The notes below the pieces were generated by a model, which saw only the letters and a list, made by a program, of their open reading frames with translations, was not told the DNA's origin and searched no databases. The translations under genes were made by a program, and so were the position numbers. Of a stretch of DNA of 64,000 nucleotides, positions 47,267 to 56,889 are shown in pieces. The stretch comes from Alphaproteobacteria bacterium (lineage in GTDB: Bacteria > Pseudomonadota > Alphaproteobacteria > Acetobacterales > Acetobacteraceae). The stretch is taken from assembly GCA_026400815.1 (NCBI GenBank), contig JAPLOI010000077.1, forward strand, positions 166,171 through 230,170. Reading direction: 5' to 3'. Numbering within the stretch: position 1 is the first letter of the stretch; every line of letters begins with the position of its first letter.

Positions 47267-47860
47267 TCAGGCCGCTTTCGCCGGCGAGTTCAGGCCGCGC
47301 GCGATATCCAGGAAGTTCTTCAGGATCTCGTGGCCGTGCTGGCTGGCGATGCTCTCGGGGTGGAACTGCACGCCGAAGATCGGCAGCGTGCGGTGGCGCA
47401 GCCCCATCACGATGCCGTCGGTGTGGGCGGTGGGCACGAGGGCTTCCGGCATCGTCTCGGCCTTCACCACCAGGGAGTGGTAGCGCGTGGCCTCGAACGG
47501 GGAGGGCAGGCCGGCGAAGATGTCGGTGCCGCCATGGGTCACGGGGCTGACCTTGCCGTGCATCGGCGTGGGCGCGCGCACCACTTCGCCGCCGAAGGCC
47601 TGGCCGATCGCCTGATGGCCGAGGCAGACGCCCAGGATCGGGATGCGGCCGGCGGCGGCGGCGATGAGGTCCAGGCAGATGCCGGCTTCGTTGGGCGTGC
47701 AGGGGCCGGGGGAGAGCACTATCGCCTCCGGCGCCATGGCGATGGCCTGCTCCACGCTGATCTTGTCGTTGCGCCAGACCTGGCAGCGCGCGCCGACATC
47801 GCCCAGGAAATGGACGAGGTTGAAGGTGAAGCTGTCGTAGTTGTCGATTAGCAGGATCAT
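47267..47860 (-). CDS. trpG: Anthranilate synthase component II (glutamine amidotransferase)
   Basis: The 197-residue class I amidotransferase has the oxyanion strand [13 protein letters not shown], the nucleophile in [15 protein letters not shown] and the histidine-glutamate pair in [10 protein letters not shown]. It supplies ammonia to TrpE. trpE is not in the window. It is the first visible gene of the trp-moa cluster; the 229-bp upstream gap holds no leader peptide with tryptophan codons that I could find, so attenuation is not supported. Confidence 0.96.
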   Translation of the reverse strand: MILLIDNYDSFTFNLVHFLGDVGARCQVWRNDKISVEQAIAMAPEAIVLSPGPCTPNEAGICLDLIAAAAGRIPILGVCLGHQAIGQAFGGEVVRAPTPMHGKVSPVTHGGTDIFAGLPSPFEATRYHSLVVKAETMPEALVPTAHTDGIVMGLRHRTLPIFGVQFHPESIASQHGHEILKNFLDIARGLNSPAKAA

Positions 47861-48089
47861 GACGCGGCACTCTGGCCGAGCGTGCCTCGCCGGTCAATCG
47901 AACAGCGGGCGCAGTTCCGGCCTGCACGGGACGGCGTCCGCGCCGGCCGGTAGGGCACAACGAACGGGATCGGGACATCATCTGGCCGGATCAGGACAGA
48001 ATGGATGCCCGCCCAGTATTCCGGAGCAGTAGGGGAACTGTAACCATTCTCCCTTACGATGAATCGAGTTTCCTGGAGAGGACCCCGGC

Positions 48090-48254
48090 ATGGTATATTG
48101 GGCGCGCCTCTTTAATGTCCTTCGCATCGATGGGCGTGCGGTCACGTCCATGGAGTACGGCCTCATAGCGGGGGCCATGGCTGTCGGCCTCGTCTCGGCC
48201 ATGTCATCGGTCCGCCTCAAGCTGATTGCGGCCATCAACAACTTCAACTTCTGA
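48090..48254 (+). CDS. Flp/Fap-type IVb pilin-like protein (orphan)
   Basis: This short gene codes for 54 residues starting MVYWARLFNVLRIDGRAV. A central TSMEYGLIAGAMAVGLVS repeats the Flp pilin signature (normally ATAIEYGLIAALIAV), where glutamate and tyrosine follow the prepilin cleavage region. A GGAG ribosome site lies ten bases upstream. Flp pilins are assembled by Tad machinery into adhesive fibres. No tad genes are nearby, which is odd, so the gene may be an orphan or distant part of a tad system. Confidence 0.8.
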   Translation: MVYWARLFNVLRIDGRAVTSMEYGLIAGAMAVGLVSAMSSVRLKLIAAINNFNF

Positions 48255-48341
48255 CCCGCGCCGGGCGCACCGCCCACCGTCGTCCCTGCGCGCCCGGAGC
48301 GCCATAGGCATCGATGCCGCAGAACCGCCGCGCGACCGGAA

Positions 48342-49829
48342 TCAGGCCGATCGCGTCCGCCGTAACGCGTCGCGCCAACCGGCGAAGAGCCGGCCACGCT
48401 CGGTCTCGGCCATGCGGGGCAGGAAGCGGCGCTGCAGTGCCCAGGTGCGGGCGAAATCCTCCGGTGCCGGGCAGGCGCCGGTGGCCAGGCCGGCGAGGTA
48501 GGCCGCCCCCAGCGCGGTGGTTTCCTGCACCACGGGGCGATCGACCGGGGCGGCGAGCTGGTCGGCCAGGAACTGCATTGTCCAGTCGCTCGCCACCATG
48601 CCGCCATCCACGCGCAGCACCGTTTGCGCCGCTCCCTGCCAATCCGCGCGCATCGCCTCGATCAGGTCGCGGGTCTGGTAGGCCACGCTTTCCAGTGCGG
48701 CGCGGGCGAATTCGGCGGGGCCGGAATTGCGGGTGAGGCCGAAGATCGCCCCGCGCGCCTCGGCATCCCACCACGGTGCCCCAAGGCCGGTGAAGGCCGG
48801 CACGAGATAGACGCGCTGCGCCGGGTCGGCCGATTCCGCCATTGGGCCGGACTTCGCGGCATCGTCGAGCACGCCGAGACCGTCGCGCAGCCATTGCACG
48901 GCGGCGCCGGCGACGAAGATCGCACCTTCCAGCGCGTAGGTCCGCCGCCCGCCCAGCTGCGCGGCCACGGTGGTGAGCATGCGGTTGCGAGAGGCGACCG
49001 GGGTGTCGCCGGTGTGCAGCAGCAGGAAGCAGCCGGTCCCGTAGGTGGATTTCACCATGCCGGGGGAAAAGCACGCCTGGCCGATCATCGCCGCCTGCTG
49101 GTCCCCGGCGATGCCCGCGATCGCTACCTCGCCGCCCAGCGCGGCAGTGGTGCCGAACAGGCCGGCGCAGTCGCGCACCTCCGGCAGCAGGCTGGCGGGG
49201 ATGCGGAACAACTCCAGCATCGCCGGGTCCCAGGCGCCGGCGCGGATGTCGTAGAGCATGGTGCGGCTGGCGTTGGTGGCGTCGGTCGCATGCACCCGGC
49301 CTTCGGTGAGGCGCCAGAGCAACCAGCTATCCACCGTGCCGAAGGCCAGCCGCCCGGCCTCGGCATCGGCGCGGGCACCGGGCACGTTGTCCAGGATCCA
49401 GGCGAGCTTGGTGGCGCTGAAATAGGGGTCGAGCAGCAGGCCGGTGCTGGCCGAGACCGCTGCCTCGTGCCCGCCCTCGCGCAGGGCCGCGCACATCGGC
49501 GCGGTGCGGCGATCCTGCCAGACGATGGCGCGGTGGACGGGTTTGCCCGTTTCGCGATTCCATACCAGCGTGGTTTCGCGCTGGTTGGTGATGCCGATGC
49601 CGGCGATGTCGGCCGGCCCGGCGCCCGCCATCGCCATCGCCTCGCGCAGCACCGCCAGGGAGTGCTGGAGCAGATCCTCGGGCTCGTGCTCCACCCAGCC
49701 GCTATCGGGGAAATGCTGCGGCAGGTCGCGCCTTGCGGTGGCCACCGGCGCCAGGGTGGGCGCGCGGAAGGCGATGCAGCGCGTGGAGGTGGTGCCCTGG
49801 TCGAGGGCGAGGATCAGGTCCTTGGGCAT
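48342..49829 (-). CDS. glpK: Glycerol kinase
   Basis: The 495-residue enzyme phosphorylates glycerol to sn-glycerol 3-phosphate. It starts with [16 protein letters not shown] and has [17 protein letters not shown] with [12 protein letters not shown] and [10 protein letters not shown] further on, as in FGGY-family glycerol kinases. No glpD, glpF or glpR gene is adjacent, so it stands alone on the minus strand with a repeat element in front of it. Confidence 0.96.
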   Translation of the reverse strand: MPKDLILALDQGTTSTRCIAFRAPTLAPVATARRDLPQHFPDSGWVEHEPEDLLQHSLAVLREAMAMAGAGPADIAGIGITNQRETTLVWNRETGKPVHRAIVWQDRRTAPMCAALREGGHEAAVSASTGLLLDPYFSATKLAWILDNVPGARADAEAGRLAFGTVDSWLLWRLTEGRVHATDATNASRTMLYDIRAGAWDPAMLELFRIPASLLPEVRDCAGLFGTTAALGGEVAIAGIAGDQQAAMIGQACFSPGMVKSTYGTGCFLLLHTGDTPVASRNRMLTTVAAQLGGRRTYALEGAIFVAGAAVQWLRDGLGVLDDAAKSGPMAESADPAQRVYLVPAFTGLGAPWWDAEARGAIFGLTRNSGPAEFARAALESVAYQTRDLIEAMRADWQGAAQTVLRVDGGMVASDWTMQFLADQLAAPVDRPVVQETTALGAAYLAGLATGACPAPEDFARTWALQRRFLPRMAETERGRLFAGWRDALRRTRSA

Positions 49830-49868
49830 CTTGGGTGCCTTTGAGCGGGGACAGCGAAGCGAAAGGAA

Positions 49869-49988
49869 GCGAAGGGATCACAGAGAGCACAGAGGGCTAC
49901 AGAGGGGCACAGAGAAGGAAGCCCCTGAACTCCAAAGCCACTCCTCTGTGCTCTCCGTGGCCCTCTGTGTCCTCTGTGACCGCTTTGC
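49869..49988. repeat. Inverted-repeat element with CACAGAGG-unit arms
   Basis: The arms (49869-49919 and 49942-49988) are imperfect reverse complements. Read along the minus strand the right arm has a 9-base period with TCACAGAGG, ACACAGAGG and a degenerate unit, then GCACAGAGG. The element lies between the CoxL-like stop and the glpK start, both on the minus strand, so it would be in the glpK leader or the CoxL trailer. Confidence 0.85.
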
Positions 49989-49993
49989 TTGCC

Positions 49994-52354
49994 TTACTTC
50001 CTGGCGCCCTGGATCGCCGCCCACACCTTCTCCTGCGTGGCCGGCATGTCCATGTGGGTGACGCCGTACTCGGCCAGCGCATCCACCAGCGCGTTCATCA
50101 CCGAGGGCAGGGCGCCGGCGCAGCCCGCCTCGCCGCAGCCCTTGGCACCGAGCCCATTGGTGCGGGCCGGCACCGGGTGGCTGATGAAGCCGAAGCCGGG
50201 AACATCAGCGGCATGCGGGATGTGGTAGTCCATGTAGGAGCCGGTCAGGAGCTGGCCGTCCTCGCTGTAGACCATCGCCTCGCCCAGCGCCTGGCCGATG
50301 CCCTGCACGATGCCGCCATGTGCCTGGCCTTCCACCATCAGCGGGTTCAGCAGCGTGCCGAAGTCGTTGACGGTGCTGTATTTCACCACCTCCACCACGC
50401 CGGTTTCGGGATCGATCTCCACCTCCGCGATGTGGCAACCGTTCGGGAAGGCGCTCGGCACGCCGGGCACCACCATCGCCACGTCCAGCGTGGCCGGTAC
50501 GCCCTCGGGCAGCGCGAGCCCGCCGCGCAGCTTTTCGGCCAGCTCCATGATCCCGATGCCGCGATCGGTGCCGGCGATGCTGAACCGCCCGCGCGAGAAC
50601 TCGATATCCGCCGCCGACGCCTCAAGCACATGCGCCGCGATCTTGGTCCCGCGGGCGATCACCTCCTCGGACGAAACGGCAATCGCATTGCCGCCGTTCA
50701 TCGCCGAGCGCGAGCCGCCGGTGCCGCCGCCGGCCAGCATCTGGTCGCTGTCGCCTTGCAGGAGCCGGATCTTGTCGAAGGGCACGCCCAACTTGTCCAC
50801 CAGCACCTGGGCGAAGGGCGTCCAGTGCCCCTGGCCGTAATCCAGCGTGCCGGAGACGATGGTGACGCTGCCATCCTCCTCGAAGCGGATGCCGCCCATC
50901 TCGTTGTTGGCCGGCGCGGTCACTTCCAGATACTGGCCGATGCCGCGCCCGCGCAGCTTGCCGTGCGCCCGGCTTTCGGCCTTGCGGGCGGCAAATCCAT
51001 CCCAATCAGAAGCTTGCAGGGCGCGGTCGAGAATGGTCGGGAAGTCGCCACTGTCGTATTCCATGGAGGACGGCGCCTTGTACGGCATCATTCCCGGCAG
51101 GATGTGGTTGCGCCGACGCAGCTCGATGGGGTCGCGGCCCATCTCGCGGGCGGCCGTGTCGATCAGCCGCTCCATGTAGTAGTTGCCCTCGGGACGGCCG
51201 GCGCCGCGATAGGCGCCCACCGGGGTGGTGTTGGTCACCACGCACTGCACCTGCACCGAAAGCGCCGGGGTGCGGTACACGCCGATGACATTCTTCACGA
51301 TGTTCATCGTCGGCGGCTGGGTGGTGGAGTTGGACAGCACCGCGCCGATATTGCCGAAGCCGGTCACGCGGATCGCCAGGAAATTGCCCTCGGCGTCCAG
51401 TGCCAGTTCCTGCACATGCTCATGGCTGCGGCCCTGGCTGTCGGACAGGAAGCTGTCGCTGCGCTCGTCGGTCCACTTCACCGGGCGGCCGAGTGCCTTG
51501 GCGGCATACAGCGCGCAGACATATTCGGGATAGACGCCCTTCATGCCGAAGCTGCCGCCCACGTTGCCGGTCAGCACGCGCAGCTTGTCCGCCTCCACGC
51601 CCATGATCTTGCTGAGGTTGTTCTTCATCCCGAACACGCCCTGACAGCCGACGCGGAACACGAAGCGCCCCTCCGTGGCATCCCATTCGGCCAGGGCCGA
51701 GCGCGGCTCCATAGCGCAGACCACGATACGGGAGTTCACGATCTTCATCCGCGTGATGTGCGCAGCCTTGGCAAAGGCCGCCTCCACCGCCGCATGGTCG
51801 CCGAACTTGAAGTCCAGGATCACGTTGCCCGGGGCTTCCTCATAGAGCTGGGGAGCGCCGGGCTTCACCGCCTCTTCCGCCGTCAGCACCGTGGGAAGCG
51901 AGTCGATGTCCAGCATCACCGCCTCGGCGGCGTCCTTGGCCTGCTGCACCGTCTCGGCCACCACGAAGGCCACGGGCTCGCCCACGTAGCGCACCTTGCC
52001 GGTGGCCAGCGCCATCTGCACGGGCTTGGGGATCGGCCGGTCATCGTGGTTCTTGCCGATCACGTTGGCATTCATCGGCTTGATGCCGGCCGCCACCAGA
52101 TCCGCCGCCGTTACCACCGCCAGCACGCCGGGCATGGCGCGGGCGGCCTCGGTGTCGATCCCGTTCAGCACGCCATGCGCCATCCGGCTGCGCACCACCA
52201 CGGCATAGGCCTGGCCGGGCAGGTTCATGTCGTCGGTGTAGCGGCCTTCGCCGCGCAGCAGCACCGGGTCTTCCAGCCGCGAGACCGGTTGGCCGACGGC
52301 GAAGCGGCCCGGGGCCAGCATGTCGGGGGCGTGCAGGGTGGACATCTCGTTCAT
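49994..52354 (-). CDS. Xanthine dehydrogenase-family molybdenum hydroxylase large subunit (form II CoxL-like)
   Basis: The 786-residue protein binds molybdopterin cytosine dinucleotide. It contains a VGGSFGMKG region, [11 protein letters not shown] (the form II type loop, not the AYRCSFR of true CO dehydrogenase form I) and [15 protein letters not shown] near the C-terminus, with the active-site glutamate. Such enzymes oxidise CO-like, heterocyclic or aldehyde substrates. The partners that bind [2Fe-2S] and FAD are not encoded next to it, so the enzyme may use distant partners. moaC and moeA are 5-9 kb away. Confidence 0.92.
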   Translation of the reverse strand: MNEMSTLHAPDMLAPGRFAVGQPVSRLEDPVLLRGEGRYTDDMNLPGQAYAVVVRSRMAHGVLNGIDTEAARAMPGVLAVVTAADLVAAGIKPMNANVIGKNHDDRPIPKPVQMALATGKVRYVGEPVAFVVAETVQQAKDAAEAVMLDIDSLPTVLTAEEAVKPGAPQLYEEAPGNVILDFKFGDHAAVEAAFAKAAHITRMKIVNSRIVVCAMEPRSALAEWDATEGRFVFRVGCQGVFGMKNNLSKIMGVEADKLRVLTGNVGGSFGMKGVYPEYVCALYAAKALGRPVKWTDERSDSFLSDSQGRSHEHVQELALDAEGNFLAIRVTGFGNIGAVLSNSTTQPPTMNIVKNVIGVYRTPALSVQVQCVVTNTTPVGAYRGAGRPEGNYYMERLIDTAAREMGRDPIELRRRNHILPGMMPYKAPSSMEYDSGDFPTILDRALQASDWDGFAARKAESRAHGKLRGRGIGQYLEVTAPANNEMGGIRFEEDGSVTIVSGTLDYGQGHWTPFAQVLVDKLGVPFDKIRLLQGDSDQMLAGGGTGGSRSAMNGGNAIAVSSEEVIARGTKIAAHVLEASAADIEFSRGRFSIAGTDRGIGIMELAEKLRGGLALPEGVPATLDVAMVVPGVPSAFPNGCHIAEVEIDPETGVVEVVKYSTVNDFGTLLNPLMVEGQAHGGIVQGIGQALGEAMVYSEDGQLLTGSYMDYHIPHAADVPGFGFISHPVPARTNGLGAKGCGEAGCAGALPSVMNALVDALAEYGVTHMDMPATQEKVWAAIQGARK

Positions 52355-52417
52355 GCGGCGGGCTCCGGCAGGATCACTCTGCCCGTAAGGTGGCGGCCCC
52401 GCCCGGGTTGCGCAACC

Positions 52418-53932
52418 TCAGGGCGTTGCCGAGGCCCGCGCCTGGGCGCCCGGGGCCTGCAACGTGCCCTCGCGCCGCTTCCACAGGGAGCCGACGCCGG
52501 CGGGCTCGTACAGCGCCTCGATCGCAGCCCCCAGCACCGCCGGCATCGCGCGCAGATCGGCGTCGAAATCCACCAGCGCCGGGTGCACCCGCCCGCTCAG
52601 CAGGTCGGCGGCCAGGGCTTCCACCATTTCCGGCGGAATGAAGGTGCGCACCTCCTGGTGCGGGAAGCCATAGAAGAAGGCCGGGCGGCGGAACGCGATG
52701 CCCGCGGACCAGCCGGTCAGCACCGTGTCGGCGGGGCTGGTGTGGTGCAGCACGTAGTCCAGCTTGGCGATCGCCTCGCGGTCGGGGTGGCGCAGCTGCA
52801 GCCCGGCATGGAACACGAAATAGAGCACCACCAGCGCCGGCAGTGCCGCCACCCGCCAGGGCTGGGCGTTGCGGGACCAGCGTTCGGCCAGCCAGCCGGC
52901 GGCCACCGCGGCGGCCATGGCCGCGAAGGGCGCGGTCATGAACAGGTATTGGCGCTGGGCGATCGGCAGCACCACGAAGCCGATGGCGCTGGCCCCGGCG
53001 GTCAGCACCACGATGGTGCCCAGCCCCGTTTGCGGCCGCCGTCCCAGCCTCCGCGCCAGCAGCACGAAGCCGATGGCGGCCAGCACCATGAACATCGTGT
53101 CCTTGGCCATCGCCAGCCCCAGCCAGCGCCAGCCCTCATGCGCGAAATCACGCGGCCACAGGATGTTCAGCACCACGTTGTATTGGAAGAATTCCCCCAG
53201 CGCCCCGCGCTGCGCGAACAGCCACAGCACCGGCAGGATCGCCGCCGCCACGCCCGCCAGTGCCACGCCGGCGAATACAAGCGTGAACCCCCGCCCATGC
53301 CGCCGCACGCCGAGCACCCCCAGCGCGGCGAACAGGCCCAGCACGGCGAAGATGCCCTTCTGGCTCGTCATCAGCGTGCCGCCGGTGCACAGCCCGGCCA
53401 CGAGCGCCCAGGCCAGCCGCTCCTCCGGCGTGGGCGCGTCGCACAGCCCGCGCGCGATGGCATAGGCGCACACCACCAGCAGCAGCGCGGCCAGCGCATC
53501 CGGCCGCACCTCGATGCCCTTTTCCAGCACGAAGCTGCATGACAGGAACAGCGCCACCGCCATCACCGCCGTGCCGCTGCCGGCCGCGCGGCGCGTCAAC
53601 GCGAACACCACCATCGCGGTCAGCCCGGTGAACAGCGTGCACAGCACCCGCAGCCCGAACGGCGCCACCAGCATCACCCCGGGCCCGGCATCACGGATCA
53701 TATCGAAATAGGGGGCGGTCAGCAGGTGGAACACCGGCGTGTGGTGCTCGAAGAAATCGCGATACGGCGTGCGCCCCTGGCTCAGCATCCAGGTGAACTG
53801 CAGGTGGGCGAACTCGTCGGCATCCCAGGCGCGGTAGAAGCACAGGAACAGCGCGAACACGCCAAGCACGGCGCAGGCCGCAATCAGCGGGCGCCGGTGC
53901 CGGTCAAGCGCGGTCTGCCTGTCGTATTGCAT
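52418..53932 (-). CDS. Membrane glycosyltransferase of the GT39/ArnT-like type
   Basis: The 504-residue protein has about ten hydrophobic segments and, in its first extracytoplasmic loop, YRAWDADEFAHLQFTWM with an acidic pair followed by YRDFFEHHTPVFHLL. That is the usual arrangement of GT-C enzymes that take sugars from polyprenyl-phosphate donors, such as protein mannosyl- or arabinosyltransferases. The ATG at 53932 (MQYDRQTALDR) is chosen over a start at 53992. The acceptor is unknown. A polyprenyl-sugar synthase-like GT2 gene lies about 3 kb upstream and might supply the donor. Confidence 0.8.
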   Translation of the reverse strand: MQYDRQTALDRHRRPLIAACAVLGVFALFLCFYRAWDADEFAHLQFTWMLSQGRTPYRDFFEHHTPVFHLLTAPYFDMIRDAGPGVMLVAPFGLRVLCTLFTGLTAMVVFALTRRAAGSGTAVMAVALFLSCSFVLEKGIEVRPDALAALLLVVCAYAIARGLCDAPTPEERLAWALVAGLCTGGTLMTSQKGIFAVLGLFAALGVLGVRRHGRGFTLVFAGVALAGVAAAILPVLWLFAQRGALGEFFQYNVVLNILWPRDFAHEGWRWLGLAMAKDTMFMVLAAIGFVLLARRLGRRPQTGLGTIVVLTAGASAIGFVVLPIAQRQYLFMTAPFAAMAAAVAAGWLAERWSRNAQPWRVAALPALVVLYFVFHAGLQLRHPDREAIAKLDYVLHHTSPADTVLTGWSAGIAFRRPAFFYGFPHQEVRTFIPPEMVEALAADLLSGRVHPALVDFDADLRAMPAVLGAAIEALYEPAGVGSLWKRREGTLQAPGAQARASATP

Positions 53933-54046
53933 CGCCCATCCATGCGCCTGGTGGCACGGGCCGGCGGAACGCCGCGGCCGTGCGCCGGGCACACCGCACT
54001 GGATATCCTGCCGCGGGTGCGAAGGAAACGCGTTTGTGGGCTTTTG

Positions 54047-54727
54047 TTACCGAACGGAAACCCGCAGCCGCCCGGCCGCATGCCCGGCCGCATGCCCGGC
54101 CGCATGCCCGGCCACCGCCAGCCGCACCGCCCCATCCGCGCCGCGCTCCGCCTGCACCAGCAGGCCAGGCAGGGCAAACCCCTCCGCCGGGCGCGTCCAG
54201 ACCGGGGCGGAGGGCGCCCTGGAAGGCACCAGCACCACGGTTCGCCCGGCCAGCACGCGGAATGCCACGCGCTGTGCCAGCCATGCCATCGCCGCGAACC
54301 CGGCCAGTGCCAGCGCCATCCCCCACTCCGGTGCCAGTACCGCGGGCCCCAGCAGAATCGCCAGTGCCGCGCCAAGCGCCCGCCCGCTGCATAGGGCCGC
54401 CGCCAAAGCCAGCGCCAGAAAGGGCAGGGCCGTCGCCACGCCATACGGCAGACCCCCATGCCCGGCGCCCAGCACCAGCACGCAGCCAGCGCCAAGCCCG
54501 GCGGCCAGCACCGTCGGCCGGACATGGGTCCGTTGCGCGCCGGCCGCGCCCAGCGCCAGCGACGCCCCCAGCAGCGTCACCAATTCCCAGCCCATGCCAG
54601 CCCGGTCAGCCAGCCAGGCCAGCACCGGCGGCAGCAGAACCAGAAGAAAAAGGATCGTCCGGCGCGCCAGGCGCCGCAGGCCGCGCAATTCCGCAGGCAG
54701 CCCGCTTTGCGGGGGAAAGGCTTGCAC
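54047..54727 (-). CDS. Hypothetical multi-pass membrane protein
   Basis: The frame from a GTG at 54727 encodes 226 residues. A GAGGA ribosome site lies just before it. It has about five hydrophobic segments between residues 25 and 160, then an apolar C-terminal part and a fourfold AGHA repeat coded by a 12-base tandem array. I do not recognise the family. It lies between the glycosyltransferase and the MFS transporter on the minus strand, so it may be part of an envelope-related set. Confidence 0.6.
   Translation of the reverse strand: MQAFPPQSGLPAELRGLRRLARRTILFLLVLLPPVLAWLADRAGMGWELVTLLGASLALGAAGAQRTHVRPTVLAAGLGAGCVLVLGAGHGGLPYGVATALPFLALALAAALCSGRALGAALAILLGPAVLAPEWGMALALAGFAAMAWLAQRVAFRVLAGRTVVLVPSRAPSAPVWTRPAEGFALPGLLVQAERGADGAVRLAVAGHAAGHAAGHAAGRLRVSVR
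54070..54113. repeat. 12-bp tandem repeat (GCCCGGCCGCAT, about 3.7 copies)
   Basis: Three full and one partial copies of GCCCGGCCGCAT lie within the C-terminal end of the membrane protein gene, coding for a repeated Ala-Gly-His-Ala motif on the minus strand. Its unit keeps the reading frame, so copy number could vary without frameshift. Confidence 0.85.
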
Positions 54728-54842
54728 ACGCGTATCCTCGGTGTCGCGCCCGGCCCGGGCCCAGCCCGGCATCGGCGCAAAACGGCAGCACGAGCGATTC
54801 TGCCCGCACGCCGATCCCACCACGCGCCACTTAACACCGGGT

Positions 54843-56000
54843 TTAGCGCGGTGCCGCCCCGGGCCAGAACCGCCATCCCAGCGCGGCCAGACAGGCCAGC
54901 GCCGGCAGCACCAGCAGCACCACGCCCGGCCACCCCGCCGCCTGCCACACCGGCGCCGGCACCACTCCGCCCAACGCGCCGCCCACATAGTACACCGTCA
55001 CATACAGCCCCACCGCCGCCGAGCGCCCCTGCGTTACCGCCACCCCGATGAAGCCCAGCGACAGCGTCTGCACCGCCAGCAACCCGCCCGAGACCAGCGC
55101 CAGCCCCGCCACCACCGCCGCCAGCGCCGGCATCAGCGTCAGCCCCAGCCCGCACGCCGCCAGCCCGGCCGCCAGCACCAGCGTCATCCGCCGCCCGAAC
55201 CGGATCGCCAGCCGCGTGGCCAGCGCCGTCGTCGCCGCCCCCACCAAATATACCGCGAAAACGAACCCCGTCGCAGCGGGGCCAAGCAGGAAGGGCTCGG
55301 CCGAAAGATACAGATTTACAAAGGTATAAACCGCGACATTGCTGCCGAGCATCAGGAACCCGATGGCGCATGTTCCCATCAGCGGCGCATTTCCCAGATG
55401 GTCCCGCCACAGCGCCAGCTGCGCCCGCACGCCGCCACGCTGCGGCCGGAACCTGGTTTCGCGCGGCAGCAGCACCAGCACTGCCAGCCCCGCCGCCAGC
55501 GTGAACAGAGCGATGGAGCCGAACCCCGCCCGCCACCCCGCCAGCTCTGCCGCGATCCCGGCCACGAACCGCCCGCCGAACCCGCCCAGGATGCAGCCGA
55601 TGGAATACAGCCCGGCCAGCCGCAGCCCCTCCGCCCCCTGCACCTCCTCGCCCAAATAGGCCACCGTCACGGTGAAGATGAACGGCAACAGCAGCCCCTG
55701 CAGGAACCGCCACACCAGCAGCGCCTCCAGGCTCTGCGCGGTGGCCACCAGCAGCGTCGGCACCGAAAGCAGCAGGCAGGCGCCGGCGATCAGCACCTTC
55801 CGGCCCACCCGGTCGGAGATCGCGCCGGCGAACGGCGCCACCAGCGCCACGGCCACCAGCGCCGCGGTTACCGTCTGGCCGGTATGGGCGTCGTCCACGC
55901 CGAAGCTGTCGGCGATCTGCGGCAGCACCGCCTGCGGCGTGTAGAGATTGATGAAGCTGGTGAAACCAGCCAGCGCAACCGCGGCGGAGCGCCGGTTCAA
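54843..56000 (-). CDS. MFS transporter
   Basis: The 385-residue protein has the 12-helix major facilitator layout. It starts from TTG with MNRRSAAVALAGFTSFINLYTPQ, and the loop between helices 2 and 3 is AISDRVGRKVLIAG, the family motif. The FINLYTPQAVLPQIADSFG start is like YnfM/arabinose-efflux-type members, so it probably exports a small compound by proton exchange. It lies 10 bp downstream of mepA on the same strand. Confidence 0.9.
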   Translation of the reverse strand: MNRRSAAVALAGFTSFINLYTPQAVLPQIADSFGVDDAHTGQTVTAALVAVALVAPFAGAISDRVGRKVLIAGACLLLSVPTLLVATAQSLEALLVWRFLQGLLLPFIFTVTVAYLGEEVQGAEGLRLAGLYSIGCILGGFGGRFVAGIAAELAGWRAGFGSIALFTLAAGLAVLVLLPRETRFRPQRGGVRAQLALWRDHLGNAPLMGTCAIGFLMLGSNVAVYTFVNLYLSAEPFLLGPAATGFVFAVYLVGAATTALATRLAIRFGRRMTLVLAAGLAACGLGLTLMPALAAVVAGLALVSGGLLAVQTLSLGFIGVAVTQGRSAAVGLYVTVYYVGGALGGVVPAPVWQAAGWPGVVLLVLPALACLAALGWRFWPGAAPR

Positions 56001-56010
56001 GGCGCCACGC

Positions 56011-56889
56011 TCATGGCCGCCCGCGAGACGACGCCGTCGCTGCCGTCAGGATCGGACCGCAGGCTGCCGGCACCATGGGCCGGGAAGGCTTGGCGGTGGT
56101 CGGCGGCTTTTTCTCTGGCGGCTGGTCCAGCCGGTCGAACCACCATTGCAGGGAGGCATCGCAGCCATCCCCGGGCGGAATCGGCGGCAGGTCGCCGCAT
56201 TCCGGGTTGCCTGCGGGGCAGCGGAAATGGATGTGCATGTGCGCGGCGTGCTGATACCAGGGACGGATCCGCCGCAGCCATTCGCGGTCATTGGCGGGCA
56301 CCTCGCGGCAGAGCTGCTGCTTGATCGCGGCATTCACCAGCACGCGGTCCACCCCCGGCAGCGTCGCCGCCAGCTTCATCAGCGTGATGTGCTGCGGGCG
56401 CCAGCGCGCCATGTCCACCCCGCGCTGGTCCGGCCGCACCAGGCCGGGCGGATCCATCGCATCGCGCGAGGCCGCCGCCGCCCGCTCCGGCCGCGGCGTC
56501 ACCACATCCAGGTACACGTCGGCATCCAGGCCAAGCTGGTGGCTGACATGCCCGCCCACCAACGGCCCGCCGCGCGGGCCCGAGATGTCGTTCATCAGCA
56601 GCACCGGCAACCCCGCCGCCTGCGCCCGCGTGCCCAGTAACTTCAGCGCCGTGATCACCTCTGGATGGCCCCAGAACGTGGAGCGGCTTTCGCGCACCGT
56701 CATGAACCCCGGCCCGCTCTCCGGCAGCCGCTCCGCCCCGGCGATGCAGCCCGGCCCGGGCCCGCCGACGATCCGCGCCGGCCCCGGCGCCGGCCCGGGC
56801 GCGATTGGCGGCACCGGGATCATGCCGGAAGGCTGCGCCAGCGCGGGCGCGGCCACAAGCCAGGCCAGCAGGGCCAGGATCGTCCTCAC
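56011..56889 (-). CDS. mepA: Penicillin-insensitive murein endopeptidase
   Basis: The 292-residue periplasmic enzyme cleaves D-Ala-meso-DAP cross-links in peptidoglycan. The first 18 residues (MRTILALLAWLVAAPALA) form a signal peptide, and the zinc site is present as GGHVSHQLGLDADVYL and AAHMHIHFRCP. I choose the GTG at 56889, which overlaps the stop of the upstream GT2 gene by four bases (GTGA) and gives a clean signal peptide. A longer frame upstream is rejected. Confidence 0.93.
   Translation of the reverse strand: MRTILALLAWLVAAPALAQPSGMIPVPPIAPGPAPGPARIVGGPGPGCIAGAERLPESGPGFMTVRESRSTFWGHPEVITALKLLGTRAQAAGLPVLLMNDISGPRGGPLVGGHVSHQLGLDADVYLDVVTPRPERAAAASRDAMDPPGLVRPDQRGVDMARWRPQHITLMKLAATLPGVDRVLVNAAIKQQLCREVPANDREWLRRIRPWYQHAAHMHIHFRCPAGNPECGDLPPIPPGDGCDASLQWWFDRLDQPPEKKPPTTAKPSRPMVPAACGPILTAATASSRGRP

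Noticed and set aside
47861..48089. Possible trp leader/attenuator upstream of trpG
   Set aside because: No short peptide frame with adjacent tryptophan codons and no terminator-like hairpin is seen on the minus strand.
49733..53542. Open frame of over 1200 codons on the plus strand opposite the CoxL-like gene
   Set aside because: The translation is histidine/arginine-rich with no known domain, and the opposite strand carries a molybdenum hydroxylase, a glycosyltransferase and glpK.
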